Shown: piece by piece, positions 30,447 to 41,777 of the stretch
Layout of the letters: every line of letters starts with the position of its first letter
How positions within the stretch are numbered: position 1 is the first letter of the stretch
Assembly (NCBI GenBank): GCA_977017575.1
Contig: CDRNVI010000056.1
Span: 124,001-188,000 of the forward strand
Origin: Paramoeba atlantica
Lineage: Eukaryota; Discosea
Direction of reading: 5' to 3'
Length of the DNA: 64,000 nucleotides
Position numbers and translations under genes: made by a program
The notes under the pieces: generated by a model
The model's input: the letters and a program-made list of their open reading frames with translations, nothing else
Databases searched by the model: none
Told to the model about the DNA's origin: nothing

Positions 30447-30565
30447 TCGTTTCTGTAAAGTTGCTTTCTCCGAAAGCCTTTGACCACCTCAAAATGGGGC
30501 AGCAAAGTCAGGACATCCTCGCGTACTTCCCTGGCACTGCCATCTCATTGACAGCACACATTTGA
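30447..30565 (+). repeat. Repeat containing the triplication breakpoint
   Basis: Relative of 25128-25250. The tandem 2.71-kb unit begins inside it at 30521. Its end in the + frame reads AYFPGTAISLTAHI followed by a stop, which becomes the tail of the two chimeric LRR genes. Confidence 0.7.
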
Positions 30566-33230
30566 ACGTCATTGGTTTAAAAAGCCAAAAGGTGGACAAA
30601 GAATATTTCGTACTCTCTGTAAATTGCGTAAGTGGCTAACTTACACTCTCATTGTGTAAGTGACTAACTTAGCCCGGAAGATATTCGCATAATGCGAATA
30701 ATACTCGCAAATTTCGTCAAATAAAACGGGGCGAATTCGCTCGTTCTCCAAAACGTTCAGCAAATTCTTCATCTTTGCCTCCTGCGTGGCGATGCAGGAA
30801 CTGCAACTCCCTTGAAGGAAGTATAGTATGCTACCCTATATTATTTAGGGCCCGAAGTTATTATTGTCAATTTGGGACCCTACATTGAATATGACTCATA
30901 TGTGCACTGCCAGATGGAGCAAAGGTCGGATCAACCGCTTTATACCCAGATTGGGTAGCCGGGTGTTCGAGGGTAATTCCTCTTGAAGTTTTTACGTAGT
31001 GCACCGCATCTGGGCGGGCGCCTACCGCCTCCCGCACAGTGGGCTTGACGTGTTGCTTTAACCAGGTTCAACGCTGAAACCGCTCTGTGCTAGACACTGG
31101 TGAAGAAGAGGAGCACATCGCGGATTTTCGCGAGTCCCGCTGGTGCCACGAAAAGCCCCTGTCATCTCTTTTGGGGCTCGGTCACTCTTTTGTTCTTCTG
31201 CTCCCGGGTTCGTGGACACCAGGACTTCTGGATTCGCGATTAATGTCGTTTCCTGGGTGCACAGTTTCCTGGATGCACAGAGAACCGGCTGGGAAACGAT
31301 GTGGCTCGATGGTTCACCGCTTTTAGCTCCGCGCATTAACTCCGCGAGCTGTGTCTCAATTTCTGGCTGTCGGGGCATTGGCTGTCGGGGCCAATGGGCA
31401 TCCCTGCCTTGTAAAAGAGAATGGCACCAGTGAGGACTTGAACGAGCTCACTACGGATGGTAAGCCCCATTCGCTTCATGGAGTATGGCTGAAGAAAATT
31501 TGAACGAGCGTCAGCATCTGCGTTGTTCCCAGGGACAAGCTCGGGAGTCATGACGAGTGATACACACCCCCTGTATGGAGATCTACAAAGTGTAGTATCA
31601 ACGTCCCCTGTCTCCTCATACGTCGCTTCATCCAACGCTTTGTAGTGTCCTTATGACAACCCGCATCGCCCATCCTGATGGTCGGACTTTATGGTGACTG
31701 TTTCACCATTACGAACTCCATAATCCCTAAATTTTAAATGCAAACCTTTACAACCCCCACAGGCAAGCTTTATGCAGCTTGCATCATGCCTAAAAAGGAT
31801 AGAAAGCACTAGATCGTTGTGCTTTCATCTCAGCTGGCCGATTTGCTTGTAACGATTCGGCCTCTTCCACAAGCTACGCATCAAAGCACTTTTGCAGTTC
31901 AGGAAAGGATAAAGAAGAAGCAATGCCTTGATTTGGATATCATAGGAGAGTATGCAGTAGGTCTGTGTAAGTTCGTGTTGATCCGTCACGAGCTGTGTAG
32001 GTTCGTGGTAATCCGTGTAGATTTGCATAGGTTCGCGTAGTTTTTTTTTTGACATTTTTTTAGAAGGTTCAATGACTCGGCCTCTAGGATGATTGCATGT
32101 AGGCAAAGTTGACCGAATTAGTTAAATCACGTCACTTAAATGAAAAGTTGAATAACAGTTGAAAGAATAACAACTGAAGGAATAAACCCGCTTCGGCACA
32201 TGGTTTTACAATGGAGTTGAAAGGCTTTTTTCTGGTCTTTCCAACTTTCTTAACTTATTCAAAATAAATTGACGTAGTTCTCTAGGGAATCGTTTCATTA
32301 TTTTAGAACGGGGTGCATGTCTTCTTTTTCATGTCTTGTACATTGAATACTGTTGTATACATTCTTTGTTTCCAAAAACTCCTTTTTGGGAATCGTAAAC
32401 AAACGACTAAAATTTATATCCTTGTAAACACTGAACTAACAACTTTTTTCCCTATTTTTTTAAACAGCTCATGTTTTCAGCTCATGTTTAACGACTCGTT
32501 GAATCTTTCACAGCACAACCTTTGTACAATAGATTAAGCGACACGAAAGATGGATGACGGCTCCGATATAAGTCTCGATCGGGTGAAATCAACGACTCGG
32601 GTTGCGTTACCTCAAGTTAATATGCTCGAAAAGCTAGTTTCCAACATTACTCAAAAGCATAAATCATGGCGTGCAACAAAAAAGAATATGTTTGGACAAC
32701 TCAAACGAGCATCTGCGTGTAAATGGAAAGGAGTGAGTTGTGATGCGGATCAGCACGTGACCCGAATCGAATGGAATTCCATGAAACTGGGGGGCACACT
32801 CCCGTTGGAGAACCTACCGTTTAAGATACAATATTGTGACGTTCATGGCAACACACTCACGGGGTCGGTTGCGCTGGAGGCGCTGCCCGCCCAGCTTGTC
32901 GATTTGAATTTAGCCTACAACGCTTTCTTTGGTGAGTTAAACTTTACCCAGTTGCCTCGTACACTGCGGGTACTGGAGTTGAATAACAACCAATTCGAGG
33001 GAAGCGTAGATCTTACAAAGTTCCCTCGAGTATTCAGATCTTTGCATCTTAACCATAATGGGCTTTCAGGGGCAGTTGATCTTTCTCATTTCCCCGATAA
33101 AATGCAAGAAATTTATTTGAGTCACAATTGTTTCACGGGACCTCTTCTGCTTCAACATTTGCCTCCGTCACTTTCCTATTTTTGTTGCCAATTTAATGCT
33201 TTCTCTGGTTTGGTTTCGTTCGACTGTCTC
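30521..33230 (+). repeat. Tandem triplication unit 1 (2710 bp)
   Basis: Begins GCGTACTTCCCTGGCACTG and ends inside an LRR gene at ..TTCGACTGTCTC. Unit 2 starts at the next base. Contains a relic of a repeat ORF on the minus strand (about 31000-31640) and the 5' 227 codons of an LRR gene. Compared with units 2 and 3 it has one extra T in the T-run at 32041. Confidence 0.95.
30900..31635 (-). mobile_element. Relic of a repeat-borne ORF (48.9-kb family), copy 1
   Basis: The minus strand contains TRENPRCAPLLHQCLAQSGF and VREAVGARPDAVHY in order. These match TREDPRCGTLLHQSLSQKGF and VKDAVGSRPDVVHY of the long frame at 48933-49913. The element is unclassified; a retroelement origin is possible. 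This copy is a broken, partial fossil. It is carried along in the tandem unit. Confidence 0.6.
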
Positions 33231-33275
33231 GCGTACTTCCCTGGCACTGCCATCTCATTGACAGCACACATTTGA
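32550..33275 (+). pseudogene. Chimeric truncated LRR gene, copy 1
   Basis: Residues 1-227 equal the intact gene at 37968 (DDGSD start, TKKNMFGQLKRAS insert, cap C57-K-W-K-G-V-S-C64, six LRRs). After ..LVSFDCL the frame runs into the start of the next tandem unit and ends with AYFPGTAISLTAHI, 241 residues in all. The last repeat and GNT-type C-terminus are lost. It is open and keeps its whole upstream region, so it could be expressed as a shortened protein. An acceptor-like CTATTTTTTTAAACAG lies about 80 nt before the ATG. Confidence 0.9.
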
Positions 33276-35939
33276 ACGTCATTGGTTTAAAAAGCCAAAA
33301 GGTGGACAAAGAATATTTCGTACTCTCTGTAAATTGCGTAAGTGGCTAACTTACACTCTCATTGTGTAAGTGACTAACTTAGCCCGGAAGATATTCGCAT
33401 AATGCGAATAATACTCGCAAATTTCGTCAAATAAAACGGGGCGAATTCGCTCGTTCTCCAAAACGTTCAGCAAATTCTTCATCTTTGCCTCCTGCGTGGC
33501 GATGCAGGAACTGCAACTCCCTTGAAGGAAGTATAGTATGCTACCCTATATTATTTAGGGCCCGAAGTTATTATTGTCAATTTGGGACCCTACATTGAAT
33601 ATGACTCATATGTGCACTGCCAGATGGAGCAAAGGTCGGATCAACCGCTTTATACCCAGATTGGGTAGCCGGGTGTTCGAGGGTAATTCCTCTTGAAGTT
33701 TTTACGTAGTGCACCGCATCTGGGCGGGCGCCTACCGCCTCCCGCACAGTGGGCTTGACGTGTTGCTTTAACCAGGTTCAACGCTGAAACCGCTCTGTGC
33801 TAGACACTGGTGAAGAAGAGGAGCACATCGCGGATTTTCGCGAGTCCCGCTGGTGCCACGAAAAGCCCCTGTCATCTCTTTTGGGGCTCGGTCACTCTTT
33901 TGTTCTTCTGCTCCCGGGTTCGTGGACACCAGGACTTCTGGATTCGCGATTAATGTCGTTTCCTGGGTGCACAGTTTCCTGGATGCACAGAGAACCGGCT
34001 GGGAAACGATGTGGCTCGATGGTTCACCGCTTTTAGCTCCGCGCATTAACTCCGCGAGCTGTGTCTCAATTTCTGGCTGTCGGGGCATTGGCTGTCGGGG
34101 CCAATGGGCATCCCTGCCTTGTAAAAGAGAATGGCACCAGTGAGGACTTGAACGAGCTCACTACGGATGGTAAGCCCCATTCGCTTCATGGAGTATGGCT
34201 GAAGAAAATTTGAACGAGCGTCAGCATCTGCGTTGTTCCCAGGGACAAGCTCGGGAGTCATGACGAGTGATACACACCCCCTGTATGGAGATCTACAAAG
34301 TGTAGTATCAACGTCCCCTGTCTCCTCATACGTCGCTTCATCCAACGCTTTGTAGTGTCCTTATGACAACCCGCATCGCCCATCCTGATGGTCGGACTTT
34401 ATGGTGACTGTTTCACCATTACGAACTCCATAATCCCTAAATTTTAAATGCAAACCTTTACAACCCCCACAGGCAAGCTTTATGCAGCTTGCATCATGCC
34501 TAAAAAGGATAGAAAGCACTAGATCGTTGTGCTTTCATCTCAGCTGGCCGATTTGCTTGTAACGATTCGGCCTCTTCCACAAGCTACGCATCAAAGCACT
34601 TTTGCAGTTCAGGAAAGGATAAAGAAGAAGCAATGCCTTGATTTGGATATCATAGGAGAGTATGCAGTAGGTCTGTGTAAGTTCGTGTTGATCCGTCACG
34701 AGCTGTGTAGGTTCGTGGTAATCCGTGTAGATTTGCATAGGTTCGCGTAGTTTTTTTTTGACATTTTTTTAGAAGGTTCAATGACTCGGCCTCTAGGATG
34801 ATTGCATGTAGGCAAAGTTGACCGAATTAGTTAAATCACGTCACTTAAATGAAAAGTTGAATAACAGTTGAAAGAATAACAACTGAAGGAATAAACCCGC
34901 TTCGGCACATGGTTTTACAATGGAGTTGAAAGGCTTTTTTCTGGTCTTTCCAACTTTCTTAACTTATTCAAAATAAATTGACGTAGTTCTCTAGGGAATC
35001 GTTTCATTATTTTAGAACGGGGTGCATGTCTTCTTTTTCATGTCTTGTACATTGAATACTGTTGTATACATTCTTTGTTTCCAAAAACTCCTTTTTGGGA
35101 ATCGTAAACAAACGACTAAAATTTATATCCTTGTAAACACTGAACTAACAACTTTTTTCCCTATTTTTTTAAACAGCTCATGTTTTCAGCTCATGTTTAA
35201 CGACTCGTTGAATCTTTCACAGCACAACCTTTGTACAATAGATTAAGCGACACGAAAGATGGATGACGGCTCCGATATAAGTCTCGATCGGGTGAAATCA
35301 ACGACTCGGGTTGCGTTACCTCAAGTTAATATGCTCGAAAAGCTAGTTTCCAACATTACTCAAAAGCATAAATCATGGCGTGCAACAAAAAAGAATATGT
35401 TTGGACAACTCAAACGAGCATCTGCGTGTAAATGGAAAGGAGTGAGTTGTGATGCGGATCAGCACGTGACCCGAATCGAATGGAATTCCATGAAACTGGG
35501 GGGCACACTCCCGTTGGAGAACCTACCGTTTAAGATACAATATTGTGACGTTCATGGCAACACACTCACGGGGTCGGTTGCGCTGGAGGCGCTGCCCGCC
35601 CAGCTTGTCGATTTGAATTTAGCCTACAACGCTTTCTTTGGTGAGTTAAACTTTACCCAGTTGCCTCGTACACTGCGGGTACTGGAGTTGAATAACAACC
35701 AATTCGAGGGAAGCGTAGATCTTACAAAGTTCCCTCGAGTATTCAGATCTTTGCATCTTAACCATAATGGGCTTTCAGGGGCAGTTGATCTTTCTCATTT
35801 CCCCGATAAAATGCAAGAAATTTATTTGAGTCACAATTGTTTCACGGGACCTCTTCTGCTTCAACATTTGCCTCCGTCACTTTCCTATTTTTGTTGCCAA
35901 TTTAATGCTTTCTCTGGTTTGGTTTCGTTCGACTGTCTC
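33231..35939 (+). repeat. Tandem triplication unit 2 (2709 bp)
   Basis: Appears identical to unit 1 by eye except one T fewer in the T-run (34751). Its junction with unit 3 (..GACTGTCTC then GCGTACTTCC) is the same as that between units 1 and 2. Confidence 0.95.
33610..34345 (-). mobile_element. Relic of a repeat-borne ORF, copy 2
   Basis: Same broken fossil as at 30900-31635, multiplied with the tandem unit. Confidence 0.6.
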
Positions 35940-35984
35940 GCGTACTTCCCTGGCACTGCCATCTCATTGACAGCACACATTTGA
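35259..35984 (+). pseudogene. Chimeric truncated LRR gene, copy 2
   Basis: Appears the same as the 32.6-kb copy by eye: 227 family residues plus the 14-residue tail AYFPGTAISLTAHI. It keeps Gly in HNGLSGAV, where the intact third copy has Arg (HNRLSGAV). As with copy 1, the full leader is present. Two identical chimeras side by side mean the fusion was made once and then copied, or that the assembly repeated it. Confidence 0.9.
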
Positions 35985-38648
35985 ACGTCATTGGTTTAAA
36001 AAGCCAAAAGGTGGACAAAGAATATTTCGTACTCTCTGTAAATTGCGTAAGTGGCTAACTTACACTCTCATTGTGTAAGTGACTAACTTAGCCCGGAAGA
36101 TATTCGCATAATGCGAATAATACTCGCAAATTTCGTCAAATAAAACGGGGCGAATTCGCTCGTTCTCCAAAACGTTCAGCAAATTCTTCATCTTTGCCTC
36201 CTGCGTGGCGATGCAGGAACTGCAACTCCCTTGAAGGAAGTATAGTATGCTACCCTATATTATTTAGGGCCCGAAGTTATTATTGTCAATTTGGGACCCT
36301 ACATTGAATATGACTCATATGTGCACTGCCAGATGGAGCAAAGGTCGGATCAACCGCTTTATACCCAGATTGGGTAGCCGGGTGTTCGAGGGTAATTCCT
36401 CTTGAAGTTTTTACGTAGTGCACCGCATCTGGGCGGGCGCCTACCGCCTCCCGCACAGTGGGCTTGACGTGTTGCTTTAACCAGGTTCAACGCTGAAACC
36501 GCTCTGTGCTAGACACTGGTGAAGAAGAGGAGCACATCGCGGATTTTCGCGAGTCCCGCTGGTGCCACGAAAAGCCCCTGTCATCTCTTTTGGGGCTCGG
36601 TCACTCTTTTGTTCTTCTGCTCCCGGGTTCGTGGACACCAGGACTTCTGGATTCGCGATTAATGTCGTTTCCTGGGTGCACAGTTTCCTGGATGCACAGA
36701 GAACCGGCTGGGAAACGATGTGGCTCGATGGTTCACCGCTTTTAGCTCCGCGCATTAACTCCGCGAGCTGTGTCTCAATTTCTGGCTGTCGGGGCATTGG
36801 CTGTCGGGGCCAATGGGCATCCCTGCCTTGTAAAAGAGAATGGCACCAGTGAGGACTTGAACGAGCTCACTACGGATGGTAAGCCCCATTCGCTTCATGG
36901 AGTATGGCTGAAGAAAATTTGAACGAGCGTCAGCATCTGCGTTGTTCCCAGGGACAAGCTCGGGAGTCATGACGAGTGATACACACCCCCTGTATGGAGA
37001 TCTACAAAGTGTAGTATCAACGTCCCCTGTCTCCTCATACGTCGCTTCATCCAACGCTTTGTAGTGTCCTTATGACAACCCGCATCGCCCATCCTGATGG
37101 TCGGACTTTATGGTGACTGTTTCACCATTACGAACTCCATAATCCCTAAATTTTAAATGCAAACCTTTACAACCCCCACAGGCAAGCTTTATGCAGCTTG
37201 CATCATGCCTAAAAAGGATAGAAAGCACTAGATCGTTGTGCTTTCATCTCAGCTGGCCGATTTGCTTGTAACGATTCGGCCTCTTCCACAAGCTACGCAT
37301 CAAAGCACTTTTGCAGTTCAGGAAAGGATAAAGAAGAAGCAATGCCTTGATTTGGATATCATAGGAGAGTATGCAGTAGGTCTGTGTAAGTTCGTGTTGA
37401 TCCGTCACGAGCTGTGTAGGTTCGTGGTAATCCGTGTAGATTTGCATAGGTTCGCGTAGTTTTTTTTTGACATTTTTTTAGAAGGTTCAATGACTCGGCC
37501 TCTAGGATGATTGCATGTAGGCAAAGTTGACCGAATTAGTTAAATCACGTCACTTAAATGAAAAGTTGAATAACAGTTGAAAGAATAACAACTGAAGGAA
37601 TAAACCCGCTTCGGCACATGGTTTTACAATGGAGTTGAAAGGCTTTTTTCTGGTCTTTCCAACTTTCTTAACTTATTCAAAATAAATTGACGTAGTTCTC
37701 TAGGGAATCGTTTCATTATTTTAGAACGGGGTGCATGTCTTCTTTTTCATGTCTTGTACATTGAATACTGTTGTATACATTCTTTGTTTCCAAAAACTCC
37801 TTTTTGGGAATCGTAAACAAACGACTAAAATTTATATCCTTGTAAACACTGAACTAACAACTTTTTTCCCTATTTTTTTAAACAGCTCATGTTTTCAGCT
37901 CATGTTTAACGACTCGTTGAATCTTTCACAGCACAACCTTTGTACAATAGATTAAGCGACACGAAAGATGGATGACGGCTCCGATATAAGTCTCGATCGG
38001 GTGAAATCAACGACTCGGGTTGCGTTACCTCAAGTTAATATGCTCGAAAAGCTAGTTTCCAACATTACTCAAAAGCATAAATCATGGCGTGCAACAAAAA
38101 AGAATATGTTTGGACAACTCAAACGAGCATCTGCGTGTAAATGGAAAGGAGTGAGTTGTGATGCGGATCAGCACGTGACCCGAATCGAATGGAATTCCAT
38201 GAAACTGGGGGGCACACTCCCGTTGGAGAACCTACCGTTTAAGATACAATATTGTGACGTTCATGGCAACACACTCACGGGGTCGGTTGCGCTGGAGGCG
38301 CTGCCCGCCCAGCTTGTCGATTTGAATTTAGCCTACAACGCTTTCTTTGGTGAGTTAAACTTTACCCAGTTGCCTCGTACACTGCGGGTACTGGAGTTGA
38401 ATAACAACCAATTCGAGGGAAGCGTAGATCTTACAAAGTTCCCTCGAGTATTCAGATCTTTGCATCTTAACCATAATAGGCTTTCAGGGGCAGTTGATCT
38501 TTCTCATTTCCCCGATAAAATGCAAGAAATTTATTTGAGTCACAATTGTTTCACGGGACCTCTTCTGCTTCAACATTTGCCTCCGTCACTTTCCTATTTT
38601 TGTTGCCAATTTAATGCTTTCTCTGGTTTGGTTTCGTTCGACTGTCTG
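35940..38648 (+). repeat. Tandem triplication unit 3
   Basis: Same unit as 1 and 2, but at 38648 the sequence continues into the natural 3' end of the LRR gene instead of another unit. The change G to A at 38478 separates it from units 1 and 2 (33060, 35769). Confidence 0.95.
36319..37054 (-). mobile_element. Relic of a repeat-borne ORF, copy 3
   Basis: Same broken fossil as at 30900-31635, in the third unit. Confidence 0.6.
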
Positions 38649-38780
38649 CCGAAAAAATTACTATTTATTTCTGTACATAACAACAACGCTCTCTCTGGTG
38701 AGGTTGACAAATCAGCGCTTCCTCAGAATTTACGGTCTGTAGATTTTAGGAACACAGAAATTCGTTTTAAAAATGTTTAG
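37968..38780 (+). CDS. LRR protein, DDGSD/TKK subfamily, intact copy
   Basis: 270 residues, MDDGSDISLDRVKSTTRV..., the parent form of the two chimeras. The block is strongly changed (TTRVALPQVNMLEKLVSNI). Basic insert RATKKNMFGQLKRAS precedes cap C57-K-W-K-G-V-S-C64. Seven LRRs follow (NQFEGSVDLTKFP, NCFTGPLLLQHLP, NAFSGLVSFDCLP, NNALSGEVDKSALP), ending VDFRNTEIRFKNV. There is no signal peptide; the first residues are acidic. Of the three copies only this one has the full C-terminus. Confidence 0.92.
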   Translation: MDDGSDISLDRVKSTTRVALPQVNMLEKLVSNITQKHKSWRATKKNMFGQLKRASACKWKGVSCDADQHVTRIEWNSMKLGGTLPLENLPFKIQYCDVHGNTLTGSVALEALPAQLVDLNLAYNAFFGELNFTQLPRTLRVLELNNNQFEGSVDLTKFPRVFRSLHLNHNRLSGAVDLSHFPDKMQEIYLSHNCFTGPLLLQHLPPSLSYFCCQFNAFSGLVSFDCLPKKLLFISVHNNNALSGEVDKSALPQNLRSVDFRNTEIRFKNV

Positions 38781-39108
38781 CGTTACCGAGGAGGCGCGGA
38801 TCCTAATGACACGATAAAAAGCGGTGTGTCGACTTTCTCCATTCGATGTTCAGTTTTCATGAAAACTGAAGTTCAGAACTCGGGCTTATTCAAAGCGTTC
38901 GAAAGGGCGAAGAATACATTTTTGAATAGTTCCTGCGAAAGTGAGTAATAAATTCAAACGCGCGATGATCAACGCTATTTGATCAACAGCATCTATGAAA
39001 CATTACTGGGCTAGTAAAAAAGATTCCTACCTTTAGTGTGTGTTGCCCACCAGACTTTGAATGGAATCGAGATGCATACCTACATTGATAAATAAATTAC
39101 ATTGGTTT
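38781..39108. other. Intergenic, no gene seen
   Basis: 330 bp. A short palindrome, TTCAGTTTTCATGAAAACTG, lies at about 38850. Nothing else recognised. Confidence 0.5.
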
Positions 39109-40007
39109 ACTTACTACCTCTCAATCCTCGATTATTGAAAAACAAGTGCATGCAAATACTTGGAGAAATGGGAGGAATTGAATCATGTTTGCACACCTTT
39201 TTAAGTGCGTTTTTTAAAGACGTTTGTATAAGTCCAATATTAAGCATATTAAGCAAACCTTTGAAGAGCGTGCAAATTTGGTTCAATTTGACCGAAAACT
39301 CGAGCAATCCTACGATACATAAGTACAGGCCGAAAACATGCATGTATATACACGAAAACATACACGTATATACAAGAAAACATACATGTATGTATACATG
39401 TATGGGATATACACGTACATGTATATGGGATTTAAAATTGATTCCGAAAAGTAGTTTCCATGTCATGCTCTATCGGGGGGGTCCATGGGGGGGCATACCG
39501 CACGAATTTTCTTTTAAAAGACTAATTCGAAAAAGCCGCGCAGAAGGCGTAGCCGGGGGTCTTGGCGCGCATTTTCCACATCCTACCCGGGAGTAGATAC
39601 CCCATGATGGGTATCCGCAGGACGGGTGCGCCAAGTTCGGATTTTTCACAATTTTTTGAAACTTTTTACCAGTTTTTCCGCCGAGTTGAAATGTTTTTCG
39701 AAAAACAAAATCGTGAAAAATCCGAACATGGCGGACCCGTCCTGTGGATGCCAAGGGGCGTCATCCCCGGGTAGGGGGTGGAAAATGCGCGCCAAGACCC
39801 CGGCTACCCCTTCTGCGTCTTTTTATAAAAATATATTTTAAAAGAAATTGTATACCCCTACCCCTCCAATGGACCCCCCATTTTTTGATTTTGTTTTCAA
39901 TTTTGGACCACCGGAACACCTTTATTAAATTTATGACTGTGTTCCTCTTATATTTTCGCTGTTTTTGTTCACTGTTGTTTATTAATCAAGGTAGAGCGGT
40001 AGTTATG
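39109..40007. mobile_element. 900-bp foldback element with CTACC.CTC ends
   Basis: Left end TTACTACCTCTCAATCCTCG is mirrored at 39966-40007 (..ATCAAGGTAGAGCGGTAGTT). Inside, a 185-bp GC-rich arm (39476-39660, CATACCGCACGAA through CGCAGGACGGGTGCGCCAAG) is repeated inverted at about 39710-39890. A TACATGTA/CACGTATA microsatellite lies at 39340-39430. No transposase. Partial relatives are at 8403-8600, 21008-21560 and 50198-50560. Confidence 0.75.
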
Positions 40008-40323
40008 CAACCTTTGCAATTTGTAAAACTTAATGAGGGAGTAATAATAAACTGTCCCCTCTGGACGGCTGTCACGGCGCGGCGGATGGCCTGCGTCCGT
40101 TGAAGGTGTCAAAAGCTTGCGGAGAACTAGTTCGTCGGCGTCTGTACCATCAGTCAGATGGCAGTTCCCGGGAAAACCACGAGGAGATCCCGACCTTGTT
40201 TCCCCATGTCCAAATGCATATGACAGACGTAGTCCTTCCGTGAGTTCTACCCGAGTCTATAGCCACGCTAACAAAACTGCCACGCATGTGTTTCGCAACC
40301 ACTCCTCACAATTTGGATCGTTA
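40008..40323. other. Intergenic, no gene seen
   Basis: About 315 bp, moderately GC-rich, between two mobile elements. Short frames only. Confidence 0.45.
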
Positions 40324-40636
40324 CCGTATACCCCCCCAGTAAGGTACCCCCCCCTAGTAAGAGAGATTCGGCCCTTTTTGGGCTGACCCCCAGTAAGAAA
40401 GATTTGGCTCGGGAGCCCCACAGGGGGCGTATAGGTGATAGGGGGTGGGTGTCCGCATGTTGGGGGCCTCGGGAGTAACCCAAATAGCGTTTTAACACGT
40501 TTTCAGAAGACCAAATAGAAACAATAGTCAAAAAAGTTGAGAGAAAAGGCAAAACTGGCCAAAAAAGCATACCCCCCAGTAAGAGAGATTAGGCCATTTC
40601 GATTCAAAACCCATTCTCTTACCGGGGGGTATACGG
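40324..40636. mobile_element. 313-bp TA-flanked mini-element (CCGTATACCCCCC family)
   Basis: Ends CCGTATACCCCCC.AGTAAGA and the mirror TCTTACCGGGGGGTATACGG, with TA outside both (40322-40323, 40637-40638). Internal marks GGGCTGACCCCCAGTAA and TTGGCTCGGGAG are shared with 57035-57339 and, inverted, with 60943-61240. A left half of the same family is at 50052-50150. Confidence 0.85.
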
Positions 40637-40969
40637 TAATTCTTTTCAAGTGCATGAGGGCCTAGGAGTAGGAGACTCGAATCTCCTTTTCCCAAAAAGA
40701 AATTTTGTGTTTTCTTCCTTTTTTCATGCACACTGTGAATAGCGTCACTATGTAAACACGGAATTATCTAAATGCCGTGCATTTCCGTTCTTTATCATTC
40801 GATTATGGTTAGCAAACCATATCCAAAGAATTAATTATTCATAGGTTTTTTCATAAACACTCAGAAAAGGAATTACTCAGATTTCGCGCATTTCCGTTCA
40901 TTGTTTTAATTCTGAACTACGCTTCTATACATCTGTATCAATAATCATCTGTATCAATAAAAATCTCGT
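40637..40969. other. Leader region of the next LRR gene
   Basis: AT-rich, no gene. Direct repeat ATCTGTATCAATAA occurs twice just before the next ATG (about 40931-40960). CATTTCCGTTC recurs at 40779 and 40890. Confidence 0.55.
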
Positions 40970-41777
40970 ATGGCCCCCGTAAACTCCTTAAGCGTCTTTT
41001 TTGGGTCGTGTGCCGACGATATCAATCTCAATTCGCATGCGAAACGTCCAGGTAAGGTGCGAGGCGCCAAGCTGCCACAGGAATATGAACTCGCACAATT
41101 TCCAAGATACTATGAATCCTGTCGCTTCATGGGATACGTCCATCCCTGCATGCAATTGGAATCATGTGTTTTGTAATGCTGAATTACAAGTGACAAAGAT
41201 TAGTTGGGGTTATCTGTCTCTTTCAGGATCATTGAAATGGCAATATTTATGCCACACAGTACGCGAGGTTACGTTATGGCGAAACAGACTTACCGGAACT
41301 GTTCCACTTGATGTATTACCTTTGCTAGAAAACAACAAATTTTCAGGAGAACTCGATCTGTCTCATTCGCCTTGCGGAATGGAAGCACTATTATTGACCG
41401 AGAACAAGTTTCGTGGGTATTTGGATCTCACCCATTTGCCTTCGACTATGACACGGTTGCAAATTGCCCATAATCAGCTTTGTGGGGAGGTTGGCTTTAC
41501 GCACTTGCCGGACGAAATGGAACACCTGAACTTATCGCAGAACCTTTTCACTGGGCCCCTTGATTTACAACGTTTGCCCCCAGCCATTCGTTTTTTCAGG
41601 TGCCACAACAATCGATTCAGTGGTCTTGTGAAATTTGATCGTCTTCCGGAACACTTAGTTGAACTTGATTTGGTAAACAATGCGAAACTTTATGGGGATG
41701 TGGACAAGGCACTACTCCCTAAAAATTTGAAGCACGTTCTCGTGAGCGGTACTAACATTTCTTCGAACATAAAATAA
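40970..41777 (+). pseudogene. LRR family gene with frameshift
   Basis: Starts at an ATG at 40970: MAPVNSLSVFFGSCADDINL, then KVRGAKLPQEYELAQF in frame. After GCACAATTT (about 41102) the family sequence continues in another frame (QDTMNPVASWDTSIPACNW), as if two bases had been lost. The remaining frame is open to 41777. A second lesion is an in-frame loss of about nine residues: DVLP is followed at once by LLENNKFSGEL, skipping most of one repeat. The C-terminus VSGTNISSNIK is typical. Paralogues at 20.0 and 47.3 kb show the undamaged form. A programmed or sequencing-error explanation cannot be excluded. Confidence 0.85.

Noticed and set aside
30383-30565. Small + strand ORF ending AYFPGTAISLTAHI
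   Set aside because: It starts from a non-ATG codon and lies in a dispersed repeat; only its end matters, as the source of the chimeric tail.
31087-31433. + strand ORFs inside each tandem unit (96 and 79 residues)
   Set aside because: They are antisense to the relic of the 48.9-kb repeat ORF and have no family features.
39340-39430. ACATGTATATACACG-rich stretch as a regulatory array
   Set aside because: It is a simple microsatellite inside a foldback element.
40670-40700. Possible tRNA-like T-arm (GAGACTCGAATCTCC)
   Set aside because: No acceptor or anticodon arms could be fitted around it.
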